A stretch of 64,000 nt of DNA from Coccinella septempunctata (lineage: Eukaryota > Arthropoda > Insecta > Coleoptera > Coccinellidae). The position numbers and the translations under genes were made by a program. Positions 1 to 12,055 of this stretch are shown piece after piece. The stretch spans positions 27,982,936-28,046,935 of the forward strand of contig NC_058195.1 in the NCBI RefSeq assembly GCF_907165205.1. The letters run 5' to 3'. Position 1 is the first letter of the stretch. Each line of letters starts with the position of its first letter. Under the pieces are notes generated by a model that saw nothing but the letters and a program-made list of their open reading frames with translations, was not told where the DNA came from and did not search any database.

Positions 1-186
1 CTATTAGATCAAGATAATAATTTGGCAAATTGTTCGGTAGGAATAGATCATATTTGGATCAATTTACTAAAGAAGGAACTGTCATCCGGTAATTTCAAAA
101 TTAAATGAATCAACGTTTCTATGCAGTCTCTGTTTCTGTGTATTGACAATAAATGTCCAACAAAAGCCACAATTCAGAAGATTTTC

Positions 187-275
187 GAAAATAGATTTTT
201 CGTCTGATGAAGGAGTCTGATATAGACTTCGAAACGTTACAACTTAGAATTATAATTTCAACGTTATTTATTTTC
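187..275 (+). ncRNA. Hammerhead-ribozyme-like motif
   Basis: The CTGATGA core (204-210) is followed by a stem II hairpin, GGAGTC (212-217) with GACTTC (225-230), then GAAA (231-234). Stem III is ACGTT returning as AACGT (260-264), which puts T265 at the cleavage position. GAAAATA (187-193) pairs with TATTTTC (269-275) as an outer stem I, across an internal loop. One extra A sits between the core and stem II. Hammerheads of this layout are known from Penelope-like elements. Activity is inferred only. Confidence 0.4.
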
Positions 276-962
276 AGTTCATTGTCAGGCAACAATTTTT
301 TCTAGTTAATTTGCTCCTGACAAATTAGTGCAAGAATTTACGCAGGAGCAAATCGTTGGTTTCATTTTTAATTGATTTTGTTTCAGCGATTGGGAGTGAA
401 AACCCTAAAAAGTTTATGAAGATAGGTATTAGTGAATGTTAGCACTTTTATCATTGAAAAAGATGCTAAAAATGAATTCCTATTACATTCAGTCAAGACT
501 TATTTCTAAGTTACAAGAATGCTGAAATTTACTTCATTACATGAAATTAACTTGAAAATATTGATTTCATATCTTTTTACAAAAGATGTTTAAAGAGGCT
601 CTACAACTTCTACCCTAATAGCACAAAGTAGTCCTATGGACATCCATAGGACGTCCTCTTTGTACATTACGGACATCCATGGGACGTCCATTTCTGGTAC
701 AATGGACGTTCTATGGACATCCGAGGGACGTACAAATGTCACAACTTTGAACAGAATTCGGACGTCCATCGCGGACGTCCAATGGATATCCCGTTGGGAC
801 CATCATTAGCAATCTCAACGGTACAAAAATTAACGACGACGTTGGCTATCCTATCTATTAGAATTTTAATGTCCTAGAACCCAATGTCTTACACTAAGAC
901 GCAGACATTATTTTTTCTGTGTTAATCTCATTTTCATCCATACTTACTAGAAAGTTTTTACA

Positions 963-1048
963 CTTGGCCCGGATTCGAACTCGCGAGTACGTGGGGACAC
1001 CGCATTACTGAGTCTTCGGTGCAACCGTCCTAGCTACCGAGACCATAC
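963..1048 (-). other. tRNA-like (Pol III A/B box) module in A1
   Basis: Read on the minus strand, a box-A-like TAGCTAGGACGG (complement of 1025-1036) is followed at tRNA-like spacing by a box B, GAGTTCGAATCC (complement of 971-982). The arms do not fold into a good cloverleaf, so this is not a functional tRNA. The same module is present in A2. It looks like a tRNA-derived sequence captured by the element. Confidence 0.55.
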
Positions 1049-1229
1049 GATATACCTACTTGTAGGAACATATTCATTATATTGTTAACTGATTTAGTCT
1101 TATCAGTTCATCATAACGTTATACATAATATAATATTCATAAGAGATTCATATACTACAAAGCGGAAAAATGGAGTTTAGTGAAAAATAATATTAAATTT
1201 TGGTGTTCATTGATATACATGTATGTATT

Positions 1230-1696
1230 ATTTGGTCCATATTACGGACTCCTAGTGAATATCCGGTATGGACATTCAAAAGATGTCCCTACCGGATATC
1301 CACTAGGTGTCCGTGATGGACGTTATACGGACCATGTAACATATACATGTTATTTGGTCCATATTACATCCCTTTCGGACTCCTAGTGAATATCCAGTAT
1401 GGACATTCAAAAGATGTCCCTACCGGATATCCACTAGCTGTCCGTGATGGACGTTATACGGACCATGTAACATATACATGTTACTCCTAGTGAATATCCG
1501 GTATGGACATTCAAAAGATGTCCCTACCGGATATCCACTAGCTGTCCGTGACGTTATACGGACCATGTAATATATACATGTTACTTAGTCCATATTACGT
1601 CCATTACGGACTCCTAGTGAATATCCGGTATGGACATTCAAAAGATGTCCCTACCGGATATCCAATAGGTGTCCGTCATGGACGTTATACGGACCA
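1230..1696. repeat. Palindromic minisatellite inside A1
   Basis: About four tandem units of roughly 110-130 bp. Each is itself an imperfect palindrome: CCTAGTGAATATCCGG opposes CCGGATATCCACTAGG around a spacer containing ATTCAAAAGATG. Units are joined by ATACGGACCATGTAA-type linkers. The same array occurs in A2 at about 45420-45930. Short open frames read through it (1180-1386, 1548-1733) but are by-products of the repeat. Confidence 0.75.
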
Positions 1697-2506
1697 AACT
1701 CAAATTTTCCGTTTTGCTTATTTTTTTTCCTAAGTTCAACCCAGCGTGGTGTGAAAAATAATATGGTTACCTGAGAGCCAAATCAAGTGAAAACATGCCT
1801 GTTTCACTGAGATTCTGAAATGGTATAACTCACTCTATTTTCAGCATTAAATACAAAATAAATTTCTATTACAATGAGTCAAGGCAGAGTTTGACGTAAG
1901 CCTTTTTCTGTAATTTTTAGCAACTGAAATGAGACTTGCAAGCAGAATAAAGCAAATATTCATAAGAAGTTGTAGAGCATCTAGTACAGCTCCTGATGCA
2001 CACTTTGAACACTTTTTGTAAAACTCGATTCAATTAAACAATATTTTAAAATTGGTTTTTTTCCCTCGTATTCTTTCATTATTAACCCCTATAGTTATAA
2101 AGTTAATAGTTGTTAAGCGAATTTCAAGTAACGAAGTGAATTTTAGCACTTTTGTAATTAAGAAAAAAGCTGAAAATTAGTCAATTTTCATTACATTGAA
2201 TCATGACCCAAGTAACAAAAATGCTGAAATTTAATGCATAACTTGAAATTAACTTGAAAATATTGATTTCACAACGTTGGGGTTCAATAATAAAAGAAAA
2301 CGAGAGAAAAATAACAATTTTAAAATATCCTTTCATTGAATAAAGTTTCACAAATCACAAATGATGCTTAAATTGGCCACAATGAGTTCTGATACATACT
2401 CTATAGTCTACACTTTCTAATGAATCATATCTTTATTGCATAGATATCAACAATTTTAAAATGAGTATCGTTTCATTGAATTAAATATCACAAAAGAATC
2501 TCTTAA

Positions 2507-2700
2507 GCCCGTTTGCAACAGCCGAGAATTCTCTAGAAAATTTACTCGAGATTTCATGCGCCGTGAATTATGTACCGTTCGTTGCATACGCACTTTCGGT
2601 AGAATTCTCTGTTCAGTTGCGTACTAAATAGGCTCCGCCCTTTTCTTGCGAGAATTTTGTTCAGAATTCTCCAGAGAATTCTCGGCTGTTGAAAACGGGC
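2507..2700. mobile_element. 194-bp TTAA-flanked MITE (D1)
   Basis: The inverted termini start GCCCGTTTGCAACAGCCGAG and match the other end with one difference over about 27 bp. TTAA flanks both sides (2503-2506 and 2701-2704). TTAA duplication is the hallmark of piggyBac-type transposition. It has no coding sequence. Confidence 0.75.
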
Positions 2701-3255
2701 TTAAGAGGCCATTATGAGCTTCAGTAAATGCTCTATACCTTCTTATAGACTATTGCTTCATTCTGCTTGCATTTCTCATTTAGATGCTAAAAATTTTAGA
2801 AACACTGTCACATTAAACTAGGCCTCAACTGATTGCAATAGGAATTTTCTTTGTATTAAATGCTGAGAATACAGAGAGTTATACCATTTCGGAATCTCAA
2901 TGAAACTGGCATGTTTTTTCTTGCATTGGCTCTTAGGTAACCATATTATTTTTTTCACCGCGCTAGGTTGAACTTATGAAAAAAAATTAGCAAAACGGAA
3001 AAGTTGAGTTAGATCTTGTTTTCATGAAGAACTATTCATGCGCCTCAAAAATAATGAATTACATTCGATAGATCATCTATCCAGGAATACTATCCAAAAA
3101 ACAGTTTGAAAAAATTCCTTCATTTGGAGTCTTGCCTGCGAAACGAGTGGCGAAGGGTGTAATTCTCTTGAATTTTCGAAAATCTCGAATATCTCGAAAA
3201 CCAAGGCACTTTTACTGAACGTAAAATATATTTTTCTGAACCGCCATAGAGTCCT

Positions 3256-4901
3256 CCCAGCGAGCACAAAAACATCTCAGAGATGTTAAAAGTAAGAGAT
3301 ATCGAGACATTGAACATCCACTGCGATGTTCTGTTTATACATGAATAGAACTTTTATAGAACAGCCAATGTCCGCCGCAGGCGGCTATTATATGGATGTC
3401 CCTGGGATGTCACAAAAAGAACTACTCAGAAGTTTTTTTGATAGCCTTTTCATGTACACAATAGAACATTTCTAAAGCGCTTTGCGCACACGCTGCTCGT
3501 AAGACTTTATATGAAATTCTTTTGTGAGGCTTTTTTTCTTTCATTTGAATGTTTGAGGATACCACATTCTATTTTAAATGAACTACAAAGTTTTTAAATG
3601 AAATACAGAATACTATATAAGAATAAAAATATTTTAATGATACTTCAACAGGTACAAAAGGAAAAGAAATCACATTTCACATAAAAAATTTAACAACAAA
3701 AAATGATAAATATTATACTACAGAAAGGGAGAATAAACAAAAAAATATATCAAATTCAATAAAACAGAAATGAATTTATTTTCCCTTCATTTTATCGTCC
3801 CTCCTCCTCTGCCTAATATGCCTGAACCAATCTTTGGCATAGAGTTCGAATACTTTCAGTAGTGATTTGGAATTTTTTATGGATCTACAAAATAAAAACA
3901 ATTCAAACAATTAATTCACAAATTATAATATGAAGGTTAAGATAACTTTTTCCAATTAAAATAACAGAGAAAATAGCTGCATGAAAGGATCTGGAAGATT
4001 TGAGTTGTATATAGCTCCTGACCAGGTTGATTTGCGAAACGATTTTATTTATTTAATTATTTGTACTGGTATTTAAAGATGGAACAATTTAAAGGAGTTT
4101 TCAAAAACAAGAACTTTTCTGGGACAATTTGAATTATTTTGTGATTCACAAGTGATGAATGATTATTATCATCGCCGGAAGAGTAATCTTACAAAATATT
4201 CTGGGAATTATCAACGGCAGAGATAGATTATCGAAATATGTTGAAACCCTCGATGATATGGCTTTAAACTTTATAAAGTTATTTCTTGAATAATTATAAT
4301 AACCTTCCATATACCATTCGATTATTCCAACCAAAACACAATGATCTCTTATACCTAGTCCCAAATACACAAATAATATTAACCACGCAGCGTGGATTCT
4401 TTTGAGGTTATATGTATGTTTCTGGACATTATACTATACATTTAATTCATGTAATACTTACTTATTAATTGTATTTGGTTACTATGAAGAGATCGATCCT
4501 AAATTCTTAATCAAAACCAACACAGAAGTAGTTAATATTATACAAATCACCAATCAACTTCCAACTCCGAACAGTCCACAGTCCAAACTACGAAGAAAGT
4601 GGAAATGGCGGCAAAATGAAATAGGTGAATTGTATATTGTTTATTTGGAATAAACCTCCCAAGGCAAACTATGCGACGCAAAGAGAAGATACCCACACGT
4701 TTACATTATTTTCAACACGACAGTACCTCTAAGTAGGTAGACGAAAAAATGCCACAGATGGCACAGATCAGAACAAATAAAGATTTCCAATAGCCTTTGG
4801 AGACCTCTTTGGGAAGTGCATATTAGGTTTCAAAGAAACATCCTCATGCCAACATTTTCGAAACATCCCAAAACATCCCAGGGATGTTTGTGCTCGCTGG
4901 G
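3256..4901. mobile_element. CCC-ended TIR element B1
   Basis: It starts CCCAGCGAGCACAAAAACATC-like and ends TTTGTGCTCGCTGGG, with CT on both sides (3254-3255, 4902-4903). It aligns along its length with B2 (25694-32721) in reverse. Two stretches are protein-like in both copies: an 83-codon frame at 4402-4653 (+) and, on the minus strand at about 3782-3890, a splice-acceptor-preceded exon ending in a stop that is broken in this copy. No transposase was recognised. The shared AGCACA in the terminus links it to family A. Confidence 0.75.
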
Positions 4902-5967
4902 CTCTACCCCCAGGCTCAATATTATCCATTCATTACGCCACACCCTGTATATGTACAAGTTATATGGTCCGTACTATGTTCATCTCGGACAACTAATGGA
5001 TATCCAGTAAGGACATATATTTGACATTGCATGTATTAAGTCGGTCAGGGACCATTTTGGGACTACATGATACGGACATGTGTCATATGGTCCGTATTAT
5101 GTCCATCACGGGCATCCAATGGATATCCGATACGGACATTGTACATAAATTGGACTAACAATGGATATCCAACTTGGACGTCCTAAAACTGTCCAAAAAC
5201 GGACGTCCAAAGGACATACAAATCAAGTACATGGACGTTCCGACGTAAAATGGACATGAATTGGACGTCCCAAGGACGTTGTGTGCTATTCGGGTAATGA
5301 ATGATTGCTTCATTCGGCTTGCATATCAACTATTTTAAAATACCTCTAGTTTTCTTGAATGAAATTTTACAGAAAGTGCTCAAAGTAGCCACCATGATCA
5401 CCAATACATGCTCTTCTGCGAATGATTGCTTTATTCTACTTGCATTTCTCATATTAGTTGCTGAAACTTTTTTAAAACTAGGCTTCAACTGATTGTAATA
5501 GGACTTTATTTTGTATCGAATGCAGGAAATACAGAGAGTTATACCATTTCGGAAACTCAATGAAGCAGGCATGTTTTTATTTTTGCACTCAGGTATCCAT
5601 ATTTTTTTCACCCCACATTAGAATCTCATGAAAAAAATTAGCGGAACAGGAAATTTGAGTAGGAACCTTGTTCAGAAAAAAACACTATGCATGCGCCACC
5701 AAAACCATGAATTACATTCGAGAGCGCATCTATATCCAGGAATACTATCCAAAAAACAGATTGCAAAAATTCCTTCCTTTGGAGTCTTGCCTCTAAATCG
5801 AATGACAAAGGGTGTAATTTTCTTGAATTTTCGAACATCTCTGATATCTCGAAAACCAAGGAAGTTTTACCAAACATAAAACATATTTTTTGAACCCTCA
5901 TAACATCCTCTACCCGCAGATACCATATTATACGTTCATTACGCCACACCTTGTATAGTCCATTCAA

Positions 5968-7046
5968 GAAAGTGCGTTAAAATATATGAATGATTTTCAG
6001 TTAATATATTTGTCAATTGCGGTGATATTCTGCGTTATGATATATATTTATATTTGGACTGAGAAAATAAATTATTAGCTAAAACACTTGACCTAAGCGA
6101 CGAGACTGTCCGAAAAGAGAACGCGAACAGAATTTTTGTATTCAGAAGGACGTGGTTCAATGTGGATATTACTCTATATCTATATCTTTATTCCCATATC
6201 GTGAAAATCTCCTTTTTATATTCATAAATGTCAATGAACGTCGAATAAAAAAAACACTTTTGCAGGTATCTACTCTAGCTGAATGTGGTCTTATACCTAT
6301 TTATTTTTATGTTATATCCATTATAGTATATTATACCAATATTGATTCGTACGCGTTCTTTGAAATACGTGGAGACATATCGTTGCTATTATTTGACTTA
6401 TACACATGTCTGAAGAAGAGATTCAGTAAAAACAAACTCTTGAGTGAAGATTTTAGCAGGAATTTTGAGAGTTTTTATTGTACCTATATTTTCAATACAA
6501 CGCCAACGTTGCGAATGTTTTGTGATGCTTTCTCAGGGCTTAGATGGAAAATAAAAATATTAAAATGAACATTGTTGTTGTTAAAGTAAAGGTGAGGAAA
6601 CGAATGAAAACCTCAGTTCTTCCAACAATATCAACATGCGTATCTTGATGATTGCAAATAGGTAGAGGAGAGCAGGATAATGTCGCGTGCCTAAGTGTAA
6701 TCATAAATACCTTGGGAAAATATTTCTCAGACATCTCCAGTATATCCCGATTTGGAATAAATCACCAGAATTCTCGAAAAAAAATTAATGTATGTATATT
6801 AAAGTGTATTACGCGGCATTATATTGCTCCCCGTAAGGCAATATTGCGCAACCATTGGGGCATGTTCTTCAAGGCACACTAAAAGTTAGTATATTCGCGT
6901 CGATTCCTTCAGAATCGGGTGAACAAATTTCATTGGTTATTTTCGATATGGCTTCAAAAAAATTGAACACATGCTTGCGACCTGCTAATATGTTTCTGAT
7001 AGGCTGTTAGATGTTTATAATTCAGTTCGCACCGCTCTCTAATGCA
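5968..7046. other. No recognised gene
   Basis: AT-rich sequence. One 138-codon frame (6152-6568, +) is Leu/Ile/Phe-rich but resembles no family I recognise, and it has no supporting splice or promoter context. I treat the stretch as non-coding. Confidence 0.4.
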
Positions 7047-7410
7047 CCCTGTGATAGTATTATCAGTTTAACTGAAGATAATCGTCAGGTCAATCCACAC
7101 ATTGATCAGTTAATCTGAAGAGCTTGAACTGCAGTTGAATACACTACCAGTCACTCGCCTGGAAGGAGGACGTACAGAACTGCAGATCCTTGCCTCATGA
7201 TAGCATACTTTATGAGCCCAGAGCCTGCAGGCGAAAAGTCGATCCACACAGTTTCTCACCACTCTTCATCAAAAACTTCTCGCGATCTGTCGTCAGTTCC
7301 TCGTCTGTATGGCACCTTCAATCCACGAAAACTGCAGCTTCAAATTAACTGCTCAATGTGTGGATGAATCCGATCAACATCTTGACGATAATCTTCAGTT
7401 GAACTGATAG
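7047..7410. mobile_element. Inverted-repeat element E (MITE-like)
   Basis: A left arm of about 90 bp (7047-7137) is repeated inverted at about 7327-7410. Both arms contain the AACTGAAGAT-type block, TCCACACATTGA and AGTTAAT. No target duplication is clear and there is no coding sequence. Confidence 0.5.
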
Positions 7411-7960
7411 TGTATAGCCCACTGACAATCAATTTAAAATTGACATATTTCGATATAAGTTTTCCGGATTTTCGATAGTATCGTGGAAATAGTTTAGGTT
7501 GGCCCCAAAATTCACTCACAGGTATTACGCAGTGTATTTCTCTAGTTTGAATTTTTTGATACTTTTCTGTTCGTTAGAGATAAGATTATAAATAAGATTA
7601 AATTGCCCATTTGTCATTGAGTATCATTCGTTAGATTTGTTAGTGTCGAGATTAACAGTATTCTATTTTACGAGGTGTCAAACCTAACCTAACCTAACCT
7701 AGAAGTCTTTGTCTAAGGATAAACCATAAACATAGAGATATGGACTGAGCAATACTAGCATGAAATTTTTATTTTATAGAGAGAAATGATCGTAGGGCCA
7801 ATACCTGTCTCTTTTCTGTTGACATAGGGTTGAGTGAGAAAAAGACAAATAGCAGGCCCGATGTACAGTTTCTCTCTGTCACTTTTTTTGAACGTTTTTC
7901 ATGCACAAATAAGAAAGGGAAGGCACAGTCCATGTCTTTTTGTCTATGGGATAAACAATA
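7411..7960. other. Non-coding stretch with a short TTAGG-type run
   Basis: No gene is seen. Positions 7681-7700 hold four tandem AACCT units, the complement of the insect telomere repeat TTAGG. The run is too short to be a telomere. Confidence 0.45.
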
Positions 7961-7962
7961 TA

Positions 7963-8636
7963 CAGGGTGTCCCGGAAAATGTAGGAAATCTCTCGGATTC
8001 ATATAGAACATAAAAAATAAGATGACAAGTTCCCATAATTTTTTTTCCTAGCGGCCCACCCTACGAAGCTACGACAAGCTTGAGTGAGTTTATTTCAAAA
8101 ATTTTTTTTTTTTATTGTTGTATAACACTAAATGAAACGTTTTTTTTTCTTCAATAACTTTCGTATCACACTTTTTTGCAGACAAAAAACTAGACTTCAT
8201 GTTATTTTTAATTGAAATTAAAAAATTACTTACTTCTTTCATTTCATTGACACTGAACAAGAGTACCTTTTCTTAAGCTTAATGTTCAAGGTATCCAAAT
8301 TGGTTTTTTTTTAGCACCTTATCATACAGGGTGTTAAAAATGTAAGCATTAAAATGTACAACCCAGTCCGCCCCTGGTAAACTGAACAAGCTAATTGAAA
8401 TTTGAGTGCGGTGATATGAGAGGTCCTTAATACTATTAATCATATCAAATTTTCATCGAATTATATCGAGTAGTTTGAAACTTATTCCACTTAAATAGAT
8501 TTCCAGTGGCGTCATTTAGGAGGTCGTATCGACGTAGGGAGGGCCGCTAGGAAAAAAAATTATGGGAAATTGTCATTTTCATATTTTGTGTTCTAACTGA
8601 ATCCGAGAGATTTCCCACATTTTCCTGGACACCCTG
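7963..8636. mobile_element. Palindromic TA-flanked MITE (F)
   Basis: It starts CAGGGTGTCC and ends GGACACCCTG, with TA on both sides (7961-7962, 8637-8638). The inverted termini run about 110 bp, past the shared CCTAGCGGCC. TA duplication and CAGGGTG ends suit a Tc1/mariner-driven MITE. It is non-coding. Confidence 0.75.
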
Positions 8637-8639
8637 TAT

Positions 8640-11600
8640 ATATAGTCATTTTAACCCTTTCTACTCATTGGGTGTAGGGTGTTGTGTAGCCTATACATCT
8701 GAACATATTCCCTCAACTTCTTCCTATCCAATGATAAACGTCTAGCTTCCGGAATGTTCGTTCCCCTCTTATTGAATATCTCCGCAATGACTTGTCTCCA
8801 ACTTCTCTCTGGTCTTCCCCGTCTCCTCTTTCTGACATCTTTGGCATCCCAAATTCTCCTCCTCATTTTATCCCCCTTAATTCAATTCAAGTGTTCCCAC
8901 CATTCCAACTGTCTCCTCTCGATAAATCTTTCCAAAGATTCCACTTGCAAATCTCCTCTGATTATGATGAAATTGATGGTATCGGTCAAGGAACAAACAC
9001 CAAAGAATACTATTCCTTCAGCGATGTTTTGGCTCCTTTATTGGGCCTTCTTCAGGCTACAATCGATAAATGTCAAAAATTGTTTGTTTTAATGTTTCTT
9101 CTATTTCCTGTTCATATAATATCATTGTAATTTTAAATTTTATATTTGTGCCTATACTGTCCTATTGCTATTGATGACATTTATCGATTTTAGCCTGAAG
9201 AAGGACCTATGAAGGAGCTGAAACGTCGCTGAAGGAATAGTATTCTTTGGTTTTTGTTCCTTGACCGACACCATCAATTTCATCATAGTTTTTTGGAACG
9301 ATACTAAAGATTATCATCTCCTCTAATTAGTTCATTCCTTATCCTGTCTCTTCTAGTCATTCCATTTACTCTCCTTAAGTATTTCATTTCCATAGCCTGC
9401 AAACTTGACTTTTCTCTCAAGTTCAGGTTCCATGTTTCACATTCATAAGTTGAAGTTGGTCTGTTGGGCTTAGTTGACTTCTCTTTTATTCATAATGCCT
9501 GACCTCATGGCTTGGTATACCTTGTTTTCTTCCCTATTCTATTGTCGATTTCATTGACCCGTCCCCCGTGTTGCTCAAAAATAACTCCTAGATATTTATA
9601 TCTATCTACCTGTTCGATTTTTTGCCTTCCCAAATACACTTCCATTCTTCTTTCCTGTCTTGCTACTGCCATTACCTTTGTTTTTCCTCTATTCATCTTC
9701 ACCCCATACTCCGATATAACCTCATCCCAGATATTCAAGTTCTGTTGTAATTCTTCTTCACTTTTAGCCAATACTAATACATCATCTGCAAACACTAGCT
9801 CCGAAACACATACCCTTTCCATTTTATGAAAACCCACTGTAACCTTTTTAGTTCTTTGTCTGCTTTTCTCTATTATATCGTCCATAAGGGTTATGAACAA
9901 TGGTGGGCTCAATCCTCCTCCCTGCCTCAGTCCTCTTATCTTCGTGAAACTCTCTGAAATTCTTTGAGTATAATCTGGTTCACGGTATTTTCGTATAACT
10001 TCTTTATTAAACTTATAAGCCTTCAATGACTCCTGTCCCTCTCAACTCATGCCACACTGTCTCCCGTATCACCCTGTCAAAACTTTCTCTATATCTACAG
10101 AAGCCAGGTAAAGAACCCCCAAAGTCCGCTTCATCAATTCTTTCAAACTGAAAATATGGTATTGTACGCTGTGATTCTTCCTAAATCCACTTTGAGATTT
10201 CAACAACTTGCTCTCTATCTTCTGCCCAATTCTGTTCTCTAATATCTTTTCATAAATCTTCCTTACTGTGCTCAGCAACGTGATTCCCCTGTTCTTTTTG
10301 CAATCTTTGTTGTCTCTGCCCTTGTATATTGGTACCAGTAAGCCTACTTCCCATTCCTTTGGTATATCTTCAAACTGTCAAACTCTCCGAATAATCTTTC
10401 AGAGTATTTCAAATCCTCTATCACCCATTCTCCTCAACATTTTCACACTTATTCTGTCTCTCCCTGGTGATTCACCCAATTTCATACTCTTCAATGCCTG
10501 TATCAATTCTTCTTTCTCTATTTCTGTTTCTTCTTCCTCCTGAATGTCTCCCTCGTTCACCAATATGTCATGTGTTTCATCTTCGACTCCCAGTAAATCC
10601 TCAAAATATTCTTTTCATCTCTGAAGAGCTTCTCCTTCATCCCTTATTATATTTCCCTTCTCATCCTTGATATTGGAAGATAACGCTGTCGCTTCTCCTC
10701 CTTTCATGCTCTCCATTGCAGAATAGAATAATTTTTGGTTCTTCCTGCTATGCAGCTCCAATCTATTGCCTAATTTTTTCGAGCTCTTTCGCTTCGCCTC
10801 TTGTATCAGCTCTTTCACTTTCTTCCTCTGTGCTCTATATTCCATTATTGTTGCATTTCTCGCTTGCAGACAGGTTTTCCAGATCTTTTTCTTCTTCTTC
10901 ACTTCTATATTATTGATGCTTGCAGACCACCAATTTGTTTGTCTCCTATACCACGCAATTTTCCTAGTACCACACACTTTAATAGCGGACTGTATGAGCG
11001 CTTCCTTGAATGCTTGCCATAATTCTTCCAAGCTTCTCTCGTCTTCATCTTCAGTCAGTTTTTCAACTAGTTTCTTATCCACTTCATATCTGAATTGATC
11101 AGCAACTTCCTTCGCTCTCAGTTTGTAATACTTTATTGTCTCTTCCTTTCTCCCCTTCTTCAATCCCATCCCCGAAAATTTTCCATTCAACTTCTTTTCA
11201 CTCTTTGCAACCAACAGATAGTGATCGCTCGATATTACGAACCCCCTGTATACTCTGACATCTTTTATTTGACTTCGGTTTGTCTCTTCTATCAGTATTT
11301 AATCTATTATTCATCTTTCCCCTCTTGACTTAACCTCTCTTGTTTACTTGTGTATGTCCTTATGTTCGAAGAAAGTATTCCCTATGAAGAATCCGTATAT
11401 GCCGCAAAATTCCAACAATCGCTCTCCATTACCATTCAACACATCTTTCCCATGTTCCCCGATATATCTTGTTTGCTGGTTACTTCTTTACCCCACCCTG
11501 CCATTGAAGTCACCAGCAATATAGGTCGTTCCTCTAGCCTCCTCCACTACCAAAGTTAATTAATTCCAGAAATGATCCTTTTCCTCCTTTTTATCGCCTT

Positions 11601-12055
11601 CGTTTGGTCCTTAAACACCTATGATCGTCTCCACCACCCCCCCATAACTCATTTCAAGTAGGTACCATTATTCTTTCATTAATTGCTTTCCATTTATTCA
11701 GGTACTTTTCCTCCTCGCTTTTCATCAAGAACATTACTCCGCCTCTAGCTCTTTCATCCTGATGTACACCACTCCATACCAATGTATACCTATCATCTAT
11801 TGTCATCTTTCCATTTCCCTTCTTTTTAGTTTCAGTTATCACCAACATAAACAACTTAGAATTCTCGAATTAACCGCAAAGCTCCATATCCTTTCCCGAA
11901 ATTCCCCTCACATTCCATGTCCCAATCTTGTAAATTTCCTTTTTCCCATTTTTCTCCATTTTTGCTGTTCTATTCTGCTGATTACTCGGCGAGTTTATAT
12001 GTCCATCTCCTTATCTAAATTTTCCCTGTGTAGGGCAAAGTTTTTCATTACTTAA
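8640..12055 (-). pseudogene. Decayed LINE retrotransposon (APE endonuclease + RT)
   Basis: Fragments of one ORF2 can be followed on the minus strand. The endonuclease start, with GTWNVRG and ITETKKKG, lies at about 11960-11654. A linker with the pre-RT region lies at 11214-10615. RT motifs follow at 10278-10069 (SGFRKNHSV) and 10026-9505 (GLRQGGGLSPPLF, then the active-site FADDV). The C-terminal tail with RRIWDAKDVRKRRRGRPERSW is at 8866-8651. Frameshifts and stops separate the pieces, and MITE 8960-9315 splits the tail. The style is RTE/I-like, but the clade is not settled. It lies just upstream of the hydrolase gene. Confidence 0.75.
8960..9315. mobile_element. 356-bp MITE with 9-bp target duplication
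   Basis: ATCTCCTCT flanks it directly (8951-8959 and 9316-9324). The termini are inverted over about 110 bp, the left end lacking about 30 bp. A 9-bp duplication with long inverted termini suits Mutator-like elements. Each arm carries a CCTGAAGAAGG...AAACGT-type motif. It interrupts the LINE reading frame, and the duplicated target encodes Arg-Gly-Asp on each side. Confidence 0.65.

Larger units (their letters stand above)
1697..4957. mobile_element. Repeat C2 inserted in A1 (contains D1 and B1)
   Basis: A 180-bp left arm (1697-1880) is inverted at 2838-3012, and the right side (3012-3255, then 4902-4957) matches 5640-5967 of C1, ending CACACCCTGTATA. It is split by MITE D1 (2507-2700) and element B1 (3256-4901). 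I see no coding capacity. The left end seems truncated, because the CACACCCTGTA terminus is visible only on the right. Confidence 0.55.
613..5294. mobile_element. CCC-ended TIR element A1, interrupted
   Basis: It starts CCCTAATAGCACAAAG and ends GTGCTATTCGGG, inverted termini, flanked on both sides by TA (611-612 and 5295-5296). The left portion (613-1696) and right portion (about 4957-5294) align in order with the uninterrupted copy A2 (45051-46593, opposite orientation). Between them lies repeat C2 with its own inserts. It carries GGACGTCC-type palindromes near the ends, a tRNA-like module at 963-1048, and about four palindromic repeat units at 1230-1696. There is no transposase, so it is non-autonomous. 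Confidence 0.75.
400..5967. mobile_element. Repeat C1, split by element A1
   Basis: The left part (about 400-612) matches the interior of repeat C2 (about 2085-2285): both share the run through GTTAGCACTTTT, ATGCTGAAATTTA and GAAATTAACTTGAAAATATTGATTTCA. The right part (5297-5967) matches the 3' arm of C2 and ends in CACACCTTGTATA. The two parts are separated exactly by A1, so C1 was the older host sequence. No protein is recognisable. The left end is not defined, and the open frames inside it are short and unlike any family I know. Confidence 0.55.

Noticed and set aside
963..1048. A true tRNA gene on the minus strand
   Set aside because: Box A and B are present but the T and acceptor stems do not pair and the sequence lies in a repeat; called a tRNA-like module instead.
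6152..6568. 138-codon open frame, hydrophobic
   Set aside because: No domain, no splice or promoter context, and simple AT-rich sequence can give such a frame by chance.
9512..11559. Several plus-strand frames of 60-110 codons, Ser/Leu/Phe-rich
   Set aside because: They are antisense to the decayed LINE on the minus strand.
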